From Pseudomonas tohonis (GTDB lineage Bacteria > Pseudomonadota > Gammaproteobacteria > Pseudomonadales > Pseudomonadaceae), in the NCBI RefSeq assembly GCF_012767755.2, contig NZ_AP023189.1:372001-436000 (forward strand): a stretch of 64,000 nucleotides of DNA. The letters are read 5' to 3'. Made by a program: the position numbers and the translations under genes. Positions 8,559-17,000 of this stretch are shown here, piece after piece. The notes beneath the pieces were generated by a model. It searched no databases. It saw only the letters and a program-made list of their open reading frames with translations, and had not been told where the DNA came from. Position 1 is the stretch's first letter. Every line of letters starts with the position of its first letter.

Positions 8559-9191
8559 ATGGCCATGCACACCTGGCTCGCTTTTTTGGTCGCCTGCTGG
8601 GTGATCAGCCTCTCGCCCGGCGCGGGCGCCATCGCCTCCATGTCCTCCGGGCTGCAATACGGGTTCCTGCGCGGCTACTGGAACGCCATCGGCCTGCAGC
8701 TGGGCCTGGCCCTGCAGATCGCCATCGTCGCCGCCGGTGTCGGCGCCATCCTCGCCACCTCGGCCATGGCCTTCAGCGCGATCAAGTGGTTCGGCGTCGT
8801 GTACCTCGTCTACCTGGCCGTCCGCCAATGGCGCGCGCTGCCCAGCGACCTGTCCGCCGACTCTGCCGAGCGTCCCCTTGGCCGGCCGCTGACCATGGTG
8901 CTGCGCGGCTTCCTGGTGAACGTCAGCAACCCCAAGGCGATCGTCTTCATGCTCGCGGTGCTGCCGCAGTTCATCGACCCCCATGCGCCGCTGGTGCAGC
9001 AGTACCTGGTGATGGGCGCGACCATGATCACCGTCGACCTGATCGTCATGGCCGGCTACACCGGGCTGGCCGCCAAGGTCCTGCGCGTACTGCGCTCGCC
9101 GCGCCAGCAGCGTTCCATGAACCGCGGCTTCGCCGTGCTCTTCGTCGGCGCCGCCGCGCTGCTGGCCACCGTGCGTCGCGTCCCGGCGTGA
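8559..9191 (+). CDS. LysE/RhtB-family amino-acid exporter
   Basis: The 211-residue protein has the LysE signature near its N terminus (VISLSPGAGAIASMSSGLQYGFLRG) and about six hydrophobic segments, as usual for the family. It also shows the conserved FLVNVSNPKAIVFMLAVLPQF stretch. Members export amino acids or related small molecules through the inner membrane. ATG 8559 follows CCGAGG at 8545-8550; a second in-frame ATG six bases on is possible. The longer open frame overlaps the channel gene and is not credible. Substrate unknown. Confidence 0.9.
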   Translation: MAMHTWLAFLVACWVISLSPGAGAIASMSSGLQYGFLRGYWNAIGLQLGLALQIAIVAAGVGAILATSAMAFSAIKWFGVVYLVYLAVRQWRALPSDLSADSAERPLGRPLTMVLRGFLVNVSNPKAIVFMLAVLPQFIDPHAPLVQQYLVMGATMITVDLIVMAGYTGLAAKVLRVLRSPRQQRSMNRGFAVLFVGAAALLATVRRVPA

Positions 9192-9278
9192 TCCAGTCGA
9201 TGGCCTGAACGTGACCCGGCGCCGCGACAAGGTGGCGCACGGGCACTAGGCTGCCGGTCTTCCCAAAGGAGCATCGGC

Positions 9279-9617
9279 ATGCCGCCATCCAACAGCCGGG
9301 ACGGGGTCTATGGCGACTCGCCGGACCTCGCCATCGCCCCCCTGCGACACCCTCCGCTGGAGCAGGCCCTGAGCGCCGCCTGTGGCGAACTCGACATCCA
9401 CGAAGCCTTCCTCGCCGCCCTGCGCGACCCCGCGCTCGGCCCGCAGCCGCGCCTGCTGCTGGGCGTTTCCGGCACCGACCTGGCCGGGCGCCGCCGCCTT
9501 GCCGCGCTGGTGGCCGAGTTGCTGCCCGACGACCTCGAGCTCGACCTCATCGAGCTGGAGGACGACAACCTGTCCCAGGCCCTGCGCGAATGCTGCGAGG
9601 CGTTCTACCGGCGCTGA
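9279..9617 (+). CDS. Small protein with an SseB C-terminal-like domain
   Basis: The 112-residue cytoplasmic protein has the order ALSAACGELDIHEAFLAALRDP, RLLLGVSGTD, LAALVAELLPDDLELDLIEL and LSQALRECCEAFYRR. This recalls the C-terminal domain of enhanced serine sensitivity protein SseB, where a PFYER-type ending is common. The N-terminal SseB domain is absent. The start follows AAAGGAG at good spacing. Family assignment is from memory of the domain pattern. The function of SseB itself is uncertain. Confidence 0.65.
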   Translation: MPPSNSRDGVYGDSPDLAIAPLRHPPLEQALSAACGELDIHEAFLAALRDPALGPQPRLLLGVSGTDLAGRRRLAALVAELLPDDLELDLIELEDDNLSQALRECCEAFYRR

Positions 9618-9638
9618 GCCCTGGCGGCGGCAAAAGAA

Positions 9639-9658
9639 AAGCGGCCCGCAGGCCGCTT
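9639..9658 (-). terminator. Intrinsic terminator of the LpoB-like operon
   Basis: A perfect 8-bp stem (AAGCGGCC/GGCCGCTT) with a 4-nt loop is followed on the minus strand by TTTTCTTTTG. It lies 4 bp past the last gene of the minus-strand operon and also faces the stop of the plus-strand gene. Confidence 0.85.
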
Positions 9659-9661
9659 GTC

Positions 9662-10399
9662 TCAATGCAGGATCTTCGCCGGTTCGTCCGGTGGCAGCGC
9701 GCCGTAGCGCCCGTTGTCGGTCACTGCCGCCGGGCCCACGCCGAGCTGCTCCTGCAGCTGCCGGGCGACGTCTTCGCCCAGGGCCTTCGACACCTCGCGC
9801 ACCACGCGCCCGCGGTTGGGGGTGACGCGCCTGTCGCCGCCCTTCACCAGCTTCACGTCCTGGGCTTCACCCATCGCGGTGAAGGCGGCCTTCACTTCGT
9901 GGGTGCGGGTGTCGATGAGGCTGAAATCGGCCACCAGGGTCAGGCCCAGCACCGTGGAGTAGGTGTCGGTGTTGTCGATGGCGTTGACGTCCTGGCGGAA
10001 GTCGGCGTCCGAGAGCGAGCCGAACAGCACGTAGTCCGCGCCCTGGAACTGGCCCTGGGCGATACGCCCGATCACGTCGTGCAGGCCTTCGTTGTCGCTG
10101 CCGTAGGGGCGCCCCTGGACCAGCTGGAAGGTGCCGGACTTGAGGATCTCGCCCTTGATGTCGCCGGTGAATTTGCGCAGCTCCCCGCGCTCGATGTAGC
10201 TGTAGGTGCCTTCCTCTTCCGAGTAGCTGCTGGAAGCGCTGCCGGAGAAGCCGCTCACCTGCGAGGCGCTCTGGGCGTTCACCGTGTGGATGTACTCGCG
10301 GACGCGTTCCTCGAAGGCGAGGTCGGTCACCGCCACCTTGGGTGCCGCGTGGCTGGCCAGTGCCAGGCTGGCGACGAACAGGCCGATCAATGCGCGCAT
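9662..10399 (-). CDS. CsgG-like / LpoB-related periplasmic protein
   Basis: The 245-residue protein has a signal peptide (MRALIGLFVASLALASHA) but no lipobox Cys. Its core (KVAVTDLAFEERVREYI, DIKGEILKSGTFQLVQGRPYG, ADYVLFGSLSDADFRQDV, LTLVADFSLIDTRTHEVKAAF) has the fold pattern shared by CsgG-type and LpoB-type proteins. It is the last gene of the operon, one base after lpoB. Partners and function are not established. By context it belongs to the same envelope assembly as its lipoprotein neighbours. Confidence 0.65.
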   Translation of the reverse strand: MRALIGLFVASLALASHAAPKVAVTDLAFEERVREYIHTVNAQSASQVSGFSGSASSSYSEEEGTYSYIERGELRKFTGDIKGEILKSGTFQLVQGRPYGSDNEGLHDVIGRIAQGQFQGADYVLFGSLSDADFRQDVNAIDNTDTYSTVLGLTLVADFSLIDTRTHEVKAAFTAMGEAQDVKLVKGGDRRVTPNRGRVVREVSKALGEDVARQLQEQLGVGPAAVTDNGRYGALPPDEPAKILH

Positions 10400-10400
10400 A

Positions 10401-10994
10401 TCAACGCTCCGTGGTCTTGCGGATTTCCTTCTCGTCCATCCATTCGGCCAGGCCGCTCTCGACGTCGACGAGCTGCAGGCTGAACTTGTAGAAGACGTCC
10501 TTGTAGTCGCTGCTGCGCTTGACGATGGAGCTGATGGAGCCCTCCAGGCGGTACTTGGCGGCGACCATGTTGCCGGTCTTGGCGATGGTGGAGTTCTTGT
10601 ACAGGCCGCTCTGGTTCTGCAGCTTCAGCTGGTCGACCTGGCTCTGCATGTCGGTGTTGTCGCTGGCGAAGCGTGCGGTGCCGGACTTCAGCAGCTGGGT
10701 CTTGATCGAGGTGGTGATCTCGCGGGTGTCGATGTACTCGCTGGTCTTGTTCTTCACGTCGTAGACCTGGATCACCGGGCGGCCCTGGAGCACGCCGGAC
10801 TGGGCCAGCGAGCGGGTCATGGACTCGGCGATCATCTGCAGGTCGGTGGAACCGAACTCGTTGGTGATCAGCTCGACGGCCTTGCTGTCGCCGTAGCTGA
10901 TGTTGCCGCCGCCGAGTACCGACGAGGGGTTGTTGGCGCAGCCGGCGGCGGCCAGGGCGAAGGCGGCGATGCAGGTGGTGCGGACAAGGCGCAT
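10401..10994 (-). CDS. lpoB: LpoB-like penicillin-binding-protein activator lipoprotein
   Basis: The 197-residue product has a lipoprotein signal ending LAAAGC at the lipobox and then the LpoB domain: ELITNEFGSTDLQMIAESMTRSL, GRPVIQVYDVKNKTSEYIDT, KLQNQSGLYKNSTIAKTG and YRLEGSISSI. In E. coli LpoB is an outer-membrane lipoprotein that activates PBP1b. Pseudomonas is known to use a different activator, LpoP, for PBP1b, so the target here may differ. It sits between ycfL and the CsgG-like gene in a tightly packed operon. Confidence 0.82.
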   Translation of the reverse strand: MRLVRTTCIAAFALAAAGCANNPSSVLGGGNISYGDSKAVELITNEFGSTDLQMIAESMTRSLAQSGVLQGRPVIQVYDVKNKTSEYIDTREITTSIKTQLLKSGTARFASDNTDMQSQVDQLKLQNQSGLYKNSTIAKTGNMVAAKYRLEGSISSIVKRSSDYKDVFYKFSLQLVDVESGLAEWMDEKEIRKTTER

Positions 10995-11015
10995 GGGGGA
11001 TTCGCTCTCTCGTGA

Positions 11016-11375
11016 TCAGTCGGGGGTGTTCATTTCAAGGCGGAAGTCGGTCGCCTTGGGTACGGGGGCAATGGCCGGCAGGACGGTGGTCTGGGTGCCG
11101 TAGATCGGCAAGGCCTTCCAGCTCTCCTCGTCGGCGACGGGGAAGCCGTCGCTGTCGAGCCAGGCGAAGCGGTAGTAGAGGGTGCGGTTGTGGCTGGAGG
11201 TATTGGTCAGCTTCACCTTGACGGTGAGGAAGCCGTTCTCGCGGGCCACCCGCATGGTGTCCACTTCGATGTCTTCGACATCGCCCATGGGCGCCACCTT
11301 GCTGGAGGCGGTTTCGCGGCCGGAGCAGCCGGCCAGCAGGGCCAGGGCGAGCCCGGCGACGAGCAGATTGCGCAT
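11016..11375 (-). CDS. YcfL-family (DUF1425) lipoprotein
   Basis: The 119-residue lipoprotein has a signal ending ALLAGC and a single beta-rich domain with FLTVKVKLTNTSSHNRTLYYRFAWLDSDGFPV, the hallmark of YcfL/DUF1425. In enterobacteria ycfL neighbours lpoB (ycfM), and the same pairing is kept here. Only 9 bp separate it from the upstream COG3014 gene. The molecular role is not known. Confidence 0.82.
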   Translation of the reverse strand: MRNLLVAGLALALLAGCSGRETASSKVAPMGDVEDIEVDTMRVARENGFLTVKVKLTNTSSHNRTLYYRFAWLDSDGFPVADEESWKALPIYGTQTTVLPAIAPVPKATDFRLEMNTPD

Positions 11376-11384
11376 GTGTGTTCC

Positions 11385-12779
11385 TCAGGGTGTCTGGTTG
11401 CTGGCCACGGCGCGGACGCCGGGTGTGGTCGGGGTGACGGCGCCCTGGGCGTAGACCTGGCCGGCCACCAGGCGCAGCGGGACCACCTGGTGGGGCCGAT
11501 CGATCTTCAGGGTGAATTCGCGCACGCCATGGGCGGTGGACAGGGCCAGGCGGTGCTCGCCCATGGCCAGGCGCAACCGTGCGACGCCGATGCTGCCGGG
11601 CAGGGTGCGCCAGGTGCGCTCGTCGGCCCCTTCGCTGGCCACCGACATGATGCCGACGGCCAGGCTGGCGAGGGCGTTGCCGTTGTCATTGAGCTGCTTC
11701 TGCAGGGCGCCCCGGGTCACCGCGCGCACGGTGGTGCGCAAGATGATGCCGGGCATGTCGTCGCGCAGGGCGCGGTGCGACATGGCGCGCACGCTGCTGA
11801 GTTCGGTGAGGGCGGTGGGCGTGCCATCCACCTCGACGAAGCCCGGCGCCGGGGTGCTGGTGTCGTCGCGCAGCAGCGGGAAGGACACGGTGCTGATGAT
11901 CATCCCGGAGTCCAGGGGCACCGGCAGCGGGATGCGCAACGAGTCGCGGGCCGGCGCCAGGCCGCTCTGCAGCACCAGCAGCACGTCGCTGCCGGCGTCC
12001 GCCGCAGGCGTTGCGTCCAGGTCCAGGAGGGCCTGTTCCAGCAGCGGCGTGCCGGGGCGCAGTTCGGCCGCCTGGCGATAGCCGGGGGCGGCCAGGCCCC
12101 TTTCGCCCAGGGCCTCGTAGACGAACCCGGCGAGGTAGTGGCTGAAGGCGCTCTGGTAGCTGTTCTTCAGGTTGACCACGTCGGGTGCGTCGAGCGAGGC
12201 CACCGGGTAGCCGCGCAGGTCTTCGAAGCGGGTGCTGATGCCCTGGCGCTCGGCCTCTTCCTCGCTGTCGAGGTACTGCCGGTCGCGCAGCTCGGCGATC
12301 AGTGCTTCGCGTTCGTGGGTCTTGCGGATCTCGGTACGGGCGGCGTCGAAGTCGCTGACGGCCAGGTCGTTGAGGGCCATCTGCGTGGTGAGCATGACCT
12401 TCTCGTAGTCGTAGCCCTCGTAGCGACGCACCCGGTCGTTGGCGAGGAAGGCGCCGGCCTGCCCCAGGTAGCGCGAAGGGTCGGCCTTCATCGCCTCTTC
12501 CCACTGGAAGACGATGCGGTCGGCCTGGCGCCAGGCGGCCTGGCTGCCGGCGAGGTCGCCACGTGCACGCAGCAGCTCGCCCTTTTCGAAGTAGTAGAGG
12601 AGGTCCTTGTCCTCGCCGCTGTTGTTGGCTTCCAGCGTGCCGAGGGCGGCGTCCACTTCGCCACGGGCGAGGTGCTGGCTGGTGGTGGTGAGTTCGCTTT
12701 CGTAGCTGCGCAGGACCGAGCAGCCGGCAAGCTGCAGGGCGAAGCAGGCCGCCAGGGCGGTGAGGGCGCGGGATGCCAT
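11385..12779 (-). CDS. COG3014-family TPR lipoprotein, first gene of the LpoB-like operon
   Basis: The 464-residue product has a signal with lipobox LQLAGC. An N-terminal helical repeat region follows (about 25-260, with LARGEVDAALGTLEANN and LLYYFEKGELLRARGD), then a beta-rich C-terminal half with SGMIISTVSFPLL and a Lys-rich IDRPHQVVPLRL end. COG3014 proteins accompany YcfL and LpoB homologues in several gammaproteobacteria. ATG 12779 is preceded by GAGGAA on the coding strand and gives the lipobox; the frame upstream to 12887 has no such support. Role unknown, presumably outer-membrane associated. Confidence 0.78.
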   Translation of the reverse strand: MASRALTALAACFALQLAGCSVLRSYESELTTTSQHLARGEVDAALGTLEANNSGEDKDLLYYFEKGELLRARGDLAGSQAAWRQADRIVFQWEEAMKADPSRYLGQAGAFLANDRVRRYEGYDYEKVMLTTQMALNDLAVSDFDAARTEIRKTHEREALIAELRDRQYLDSEEEAERQGISTRFEDLRGYPVASLDAPDVVNLKNSYQSAFSHYLAGFVYEALGERGLAAPGYRQAAELRPGTPLLEQALLDLDATPAADAGSDVLLVLQSGLAPARDSLRIPLPVPLDSGMIISTVSFPLLRDDTSTPAPGFVEVDGTPTALTELSSVRAMSHRALRDDMPGIILRTTVRAVTRGALQKQLNDNGNALASLAVGIMSVASEGADERTWRTLPGSIGVARLRLAMGEHRLALSTAHGVREFTLKIDRPHQVVPLRLVAGQVYAQGAVTPTTPGVRAVASNQTP

Positions 12780-12947
12780 GTGTTCCTCGTCGAGTCCTTG
12801 ATACTGCCAGCCGTTTCCAGCTGATCCAGGCGTGCAATGGCATGTGGCGGCTTCCTGCCAATCCCCGCAGGGGCCTTCCCGGGGCACCGGAGGTGCGGGA
12901 AGGGCGGGCGATTATAGGGGGATATCGGCGAAAATTGCTGGCGTAGT

Positions 12948-12964
12948 GAGATCATTTTGATCTC
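12948..12964. promoter_or_regulatory. Palindromic operator-like site between the lipoprotein operon and yaiI
   Basis: Perfect 7-bp arms GAGATCA and TGATCTC are separated by TTT in the 274-bp divergent gap. It is the only strong AT-rich palindrome in that gap, lying about 170 bp before the minus operon and 90 bp before the plus gene. It could be an operator or the hairpin of a short leader. Confidence 0.4.
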
Positions 12965-13053
12965 GCCGACGCTGCGGCATGGTGGCGCAGCGAGCATCCG
13001 CAGGGGGTGGCTGGCATACTGCGCGCCCGCAACCTTTTCCGGAGCCCCAGCCC

Positions 13054-13506
13054 ATGCGTGTGTGGATCGACGCCGACGCCTGCCCCCGTGCCGCCAAGGA
13101 TCAGGTCATCAAGTTCGCCCTCAAGCGCAAGTTCGAGGTGGTGCTGGTGGCCGGGCAGAGCCAGGTGAAGCCGGCCTTCGCCTGCGTGCGCCTGGTGGTG
13201 GTGCCGAGCGGGCCGGATGCGGCGGACGATCACCTGGTGGAGCAGGCCGAGCCGGGCGACCTGGTGATCTGCAGCGACGTGCCGCTGGCCGACCGGCTGG
13301 TGAAGAAGGGCATCGCCGCGCTGGACCCGCGTGGCCGCGAATTCGACGAGCGCAACATGGGTGAGCGCCTGGCGGTGCGCAACCTGTTCACCGACCTGCG
13401 CGACCAGGGGCAGATGGGGGGTGGCCAGGCCGCCTACAGCGACAAGGACCGCCAGGCGTTCTCCAACTCGCTGGACCGGCTGCTGACCCGCCTCGCCCGG
13501 GGCTGA
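13054..13506 (+). CDS. UPF0178 family protein (YaiI/YqxD)
   Basis: The 150-residue protein begins MRVWIDADACPRAAKDQVIKFA and contains DAADDHLVEQAEPGDLVICSDVPLAD, the typical UPF0178 (DUF188) pattern related to NYN/PIN-like nuclease folds. The conserved Asp residues of the first strand (DADACP) and of SDVPLAD are present. ATG 13054 follows GGAG. The biological role is not established. Its stop lies inside a small palindrome shared with the convergent thioesterase gene. Confidence 0.88.
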   Translation: MRVWIDADACPRAAKDQVIKFALKRKFEVVLVAGQSQVKPAFACVRLVVVPSGPDAADDHLVEQAEPGDLVICSDVPLADRLVKKGIAALDPRGREFDERNMGERLAVRNLFTDLRDQGQMGGGQAAYSDKDRQAFSNSLDRLLTRLARG

Positions 13507-13518
13507 ACGCCCTCAGCC
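13501..13518. terminator. Palindrome containing both stop codons of convergent genes
   Basis: GGCTGA and TCAGCC form a 6-bp stem with a 6-nt loop. The left arm contains the TGA of yaiI and the right arm the TGA of the opposing thioesterase gene. It may act as a compact bidirectional 3' end, though no T-run is present. Confidence 0.35.
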
Positions 13519-13983
13519 GCAGAGGTAGGTGCCGGTGCCGACGGCCACCAGGGTGCCGTCGTCGGCGTGCAGTTCCGAGCGCACCACCGCGACCTTGTTG
13601 CCCGAGCGCAACAGCACCGCCGTGGCGGTGAAGGCGCGGCCGCGCCCCGGGCGCAGGTAGTCGATACGCAGGTCGATGGTGCCGAGCTTGGACAGCCGCT
13701 CCATGCGTTCGGCGGTGGACAGGCCCCGGTGGCGTTCGAAGGCGCCGATCAGCGCCATGGCGCCGCCGGTGACGTCCAGCAGCGAGGAGATCACCCCGCC
13801 ATGGAGGATGCCGTGGACGAAGTTGCCGATCAGTTCGTCCTTCATCGGCAGGTGCATGGTCACCTGCTCCTGCGACAGCTCGCCGAGCTGGATGCCGAGT
13901 ACCTGGTTGAAGGGGATGCGTTCGAAGAAGCGCCGGACCGCCTGTTGCAGTTCCGGGGTCAGGACGAAGTCGTTGTCGCTCAT
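13513..13983 (-). CDS. Hotdog-fold thioesterase (PaaI/YbgC-like)
   Basis: The 156-residue protein has the hotdog central helix motif NFVHGILHGGVISSLLDVTGG followed by IDLRIDYLRPGRGRAF and a C-terminal strand set, as in PaaI/YdiI acyl-CoA thioesterases. These cytoplasmic enzymes hydrolyse acyl- or aryl-CoA esters. ATG 13983 (MSDNDF) is preferred over the longer frame to 14055, whose extra residues are low-quality Arg/Ala-rich sequence. Substrate unknown. Confidence 0.85.
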   Translation of the reverse strand: MSDNDFVLTPELQQAVRRFFERIPFNQVLGIQLGELSQEQVTMHLPMKDELIGNFVHGILHGGVISSLLDVTGGAMALIGAFERHRGLSTAERMERLSKLGTIDLRIDYLRPGRGRAFTATAVLLRSGNKVAVVRSELHADDGTLVAVGTGTYLCG

Positions 13984-14118
13984 GCTGCACCTGCGTCGGG
14001 GTCGAGAGTGCGACGCTGACGCAGCGCGGGGCGCTTGAACAGGGGCGCGGCCCAAATGGCACGCGGATTGGCGGGAGCGGCTTGCAGGGGCGGGCGGCCA
14101 GGGCCGCCCGCCTGGCCG

Positions 14119-14784
14119 TCAGTGGTCGGCGTGGGTCAGTTCGAGCACGCGGTCGACCAGCTTGTAGATGCCCGAGGCGGCTTCGCTGATGGACTGGGCG
14201 AGCATGTAGGCGGGGGTGGTGACCAGTTTGCGTGCCTTGTCCTCGACTATCTCGCTGACCACGCATTCGACGTGCTCGGCGCCCATCTTCTCCAGCGCAC
14301 CGGCGGTGTCGGCATCGGCGCCGATGGTGCAGGTGACGCCTGCGCCGTAGATCTTCGCGGCCATGGCCGGGGCGATGCAGATCAGCCCCACCGGCTTGCC
14401 GGCCTCGGCGAAGCCCTGGGCGGCGGCCAGGACGTCGGGCTGCACGCTGCAATCGGCGCCGCTGAGGGCGAAGTCGGAGAGGTTCTTCGCCGCGCCGAAG
14501 CCGCCGGGAATGATCAGGGCGTCGTAGTCCTCGGCCTTGAGTTCACGGACGTCCTTCACCGCGCCACGGGCGATGCGCGCGGACTCGGTGAGCACGTTGC
14601 GGCTCTCGGGCATCTCCTCGCCGGTGAGGTGGTTGATCACGTGGTGCTGGGCGATGTTGGGTGCGAAGCACTGCGCCAGCGCGCCGCGTTGGTCCAGGCG
14701 CAGCAGGGTGATCACGCTTTCGTGGATCTCCGCGCCGTCGTACACGCCGCAGCCGGAAAGAATCACAGCAACTTTCTTGTTCAT
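14119..14784 (-). CDS. elbB: ElbB glyoxalase/DJ-1 superfamily protein
   Basis: The 221-residue protein starts MNKKVAVILSGCGVYDGAEIHES and contains YDALIIPGGFGAAKNLSDF and the nucleophile-elbow-like GLICIAPAMAAKI with its Cys. This is the ElbB (YhbL) branch of the DJ-1/PfpI superfamily, described in E. coli as having glyoxalase III-like activity and linked to isoprenoid production. Length is normal (about 217-221). It is 13 bp after the upstream minus-strand hydrolase gene and may share its transcript. Confidence 0.9.
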   Translation of the reverse strand: MNKKVAVILSGCGVYDGAEIHESVITLLRLDQRGALAQCFAPNIAQHHVINHLTGEEMPESRNVLTESARIARGAVKDVRELKAEDYDALIIPGGFGAAKNLSDFALSGADCSVQPDVLAAAQGFAEAGKPVGLICIAPAMAAKIYGAGVTCTIGADADTAGALEKMGAEHVECVVSEIVEDKARKLVTTPAYMLAQSISEAASGIYKLVDRVLELTHADH

Positions 14785-14797
14785 AGCGTTCTCCGCT

Positions 14798-15631
14798 TCA
14801 CTGGGCCGCCTTCAGGTTCTCCTGGAGGAACGCCTGGGCATGCTGGTGGGCATCCTCGGCCAGCCTGGGTTGGTAGGTATTCAGGTCGCTGCGCTGGTCG
14901 AACACGTGGTCGGCCCCGCCGTATTGCACCAGTTGCAGTTGTTCGAGTTCGAGCCCGTCTATAGCTGATAGACACTGAAGGTGGTCAGTGATTCTGTCCT
15001 TGCCACCGAGAAACATCAGCACCGGCAGGTCGCGCCCCTTGCCCTGGCGCAGGTGCGCGGGGAAGCCACAGTAAGGGTAGAAGGCGATGACGCCGCGCAC
15101 ACCGTCCAGCGCCTGCTGGCCGATGCGGGGGAAGCCATGGCCGGCGCCGCCGTCGTAGGCGAGTGCATCGAGGATGCTCCAGCCGCCGTGGGAGTAGCCG
15201 AGCAGGGCCATGCGCCGGTGATCCAGGCGGGGCATCGAGCGGGCGAGGTCGAGGGCGGCATAGACGTCCAGCGCACGCTCGTTGCCCCACAGCAGCTTGC
15301 CGTCGCAGACCGGATGCCAGTCATCGATGCCACGTGCGCCCAGGCTGTCGACGAAGAGCAATGCGTAGCCCTGGGGCAGCAGCCATTTCTTCACGTTCTC
15401 GACGAAGCCCGGGCTTTGCCCGCTGCAGCCGTGGAACACCAGCACGGTGGGAAAGGGGCCTTCGCCTGCCGGGGTGAACAGGCTGAGGTGGGGCGCCAGG
15501 CGCTCGCGCGCGGACACCAGGTCGTCGGCGGCCGGCAGCAGCGCGGCGCGATAGGGATAGAGTCCCAGGAGGGCGGCCGTGGCGATCAGGATCAGCAGGA
15601 TGGAAAAGGTGCGTCGTGTGGTTATGCGCAT
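14798..15631 (-). CDS. Membrane-anchored dienelactone-hydrolase-like alpha/beta hydrolase
   Basis: The 277-residue protein has an N-terminal hydrophobic anchor or signal (about 10-30). An alpha/beta hydrolase domain follows, with FPTVLVFHGCSGQSPG (oxyanion region), the nucleophile elbow GYSHGG, and later acid/base residues in the FLGGKDRITDH and GADHVFDQ segments. It resembles dienelactone hydrolase family proteins with unassigned substrates. It is encoded head-to-tail with elbB and divergent from the fatty acid hydroxylase gene. Confidence 0.82.
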   Translation of the reverse strand: MRITTRRTFSILLILIATAALLGLYPYRAALLPAADDLVSARERLAPHLSLFTPAGEGPFPTVLVFHGCSGQSPGFVENVKKWLLPQGYALLFVDSLGARGIDDWHPVCDGKLLWGNERALDVYAALDLARSMPRLDHRRMALLGYSHGGWSILDALAYDGGAGHGFPRIGQQALDGVRGVIAFYPYCGFPAHLRQGKGRDLPVLMFLGGKDRITDHLQCLSAIDGLELEQLQLVQYGGADHVFDQRSDLNTYQPRLAEDAHQHAQAFLQENLKAAQ

Positions 15632-15749
15632 GTGTCGTCATATGCCGGTTGGGCTGGCATGCGGCGCCAGGGGCCCCGGAGAGGCGCGGGCGTAGCATCG
15701 AGCCTGGCAATCCTAGTCCCTTGATCGGCATAACGATACGGCTGACATC

Positions 15750-16985
15750 ATGAATTACGTCCTCTACGCGGTCCCCTTCTTCTTCCTGCTGATCGGCATC
15801 GAGCTGCTCGCCGATCGCTGGCGCGGGGTGCGCACCTACCGCACCGCCGATGCCATCAACAGCCTCAGCGCCGGGGTGCTGTCCACCACCAGCGGGCTGC
15901 TGACCAAGGCGGTGGGGGTGCTCACCTACACCTATGCCTGGCAGCACCTGGCACTGTTCGAGTTGCGCGCGGACAGCCCCTGGGTCTGGCTGTTCGCCTT
16001 CGTCTTCTACGACTTCTGCTACTACTGGAACCACCGCCTGGGCCACGAGCGCAACGTGCTCTGGGCCGCGCACTCGGTGCACCACCAGAGCGAGGAGTAC
16101 AACCTCTCGACGGCGCTGCGCCAGACCAGTACCGGCTTCCTCTTCGGCTGGATCTTCTACCTGCCGATGGCGGTGGCCGGCGTGCCGCCGCTGGTGTTCC
16201 TGACGGTGGCCGCGCTCAACCTGCTCTACCAGTTCTGGGTGCACACGCGCCATGTGCCGAAGCTCGGCTGGTTCGAATGGTTCTTCATCAGCCCCTCGAA
16301 CCACCGCGTCCACCATGCGCAGAACGCGGTCTACATGGACCGCAACTACGGGGGCGTCTTCATTCTCTGGGATCGCCTGTTCGGCACCTTCCAGGAGGAG
16401 CTGGACGAGGAACCGGTGGTGTTCGGCGTGACCACCCCCCTGGCCAGCTGGAACCCGATCTGGGCCAACCTGCAGTTCTACTCGGTGCTGTGGCAGGACG
16501 CGGTGCGCGCCGGGTCCTGGTGGGATCGCTTGCGCATCTGGTTCATGCGCACCGGCTGGCGACCTGCGGATGTGGCGCTCAAGTACCCGCAGGCCAAGCC
16601 GGACCTGAGCCGTTTCAGCAAGTTCGAGGTGCCGCTGTCGGGCGGCCGCACCCTGTATGCAGCGCTGCAGTTCGTCGGTTACGTGGTGGGTGGCAGCTAC
16701 CTGCTGGGGGCGGGCGACGGCCTGCCTCTGGGCGCCGTGCTGCTGGGCTGGGGCTGGGTGGCGTTCGGCCTGTTCGTCATCGGCGCGTGGCTGGAAAACC
16801 GGCCCTGGGCATTGCGCCTGGAGCTGGCGCGGCTGGCGGCGAACGTGCCGGTGCTATGGCTGGCGGGGGTGCTTGGCATGCTGCCGGCCAGCCCGTCGGC
16901 CTGGCTGGTGCTGGGGGTGCACGGCCTGGCCAGCGTGCTGGCGCTGGTTGCGCTGGGGCGGCGCGAGGCGGCGCTGGCGGTCTGA
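15750..16985 (+). CDS. Sterol desaturase / fatty acid hydroxylase family membrane oxygenase
   Basis: The 411-residue integral membrane protein has the histidine clusters that bind the di-iron centre: NHRLGHE, HSVHHQSEEYN, HTRHV and NHRVHHAQNAVYMDRNYGG. The family includes alkylglycerol monooxygenase, which this protein resembles by length and by the WDRLFGTF sequence after the last cluster. It probably hydroxylates a membrane lipid chain. The C-terminal 130 residues form extra hydrophobic segments. Substrate not determinable from sequence. Confidence 0.87.
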   Translation: MNYVLYAVPFFFLLIGIELLADRWRGVRTYRTADAINSLSAGVLSTTSGLLTKAVGVLTYTYAWQHLALFELRADSPWVWLFAFVFYDFCYYWNHRLGHERNVLWAAHSVHHQSEEYNLSTALRQTSTGFLFGWIFYLPMAVAGVPPLVFLTVAALNLLYQFWVHTRHVPKLGWFEWFFISPSNHRVHHAQNAVYMDRNYGGVFILWDRLFGTFQEELDEEPVVFGVTTPLASWNPIWANLQFYSVLWQDAVRAGSWWDRLRIWFMRTGWRPADVALKYPQAKPDLSRFSKFEVPLSGGRTLYAALQFVGYVVGGSYLLGAGDGLPLGAVLLGWGWVAFGLFVIGAWLENRPWALRLELARLAANVPVLWLAGVLGMLPASPSAWLVLGVHGLASVLALVALGRREAALAV

Positions 16986-17000
16986 GTCGGGAGTGGCGGG

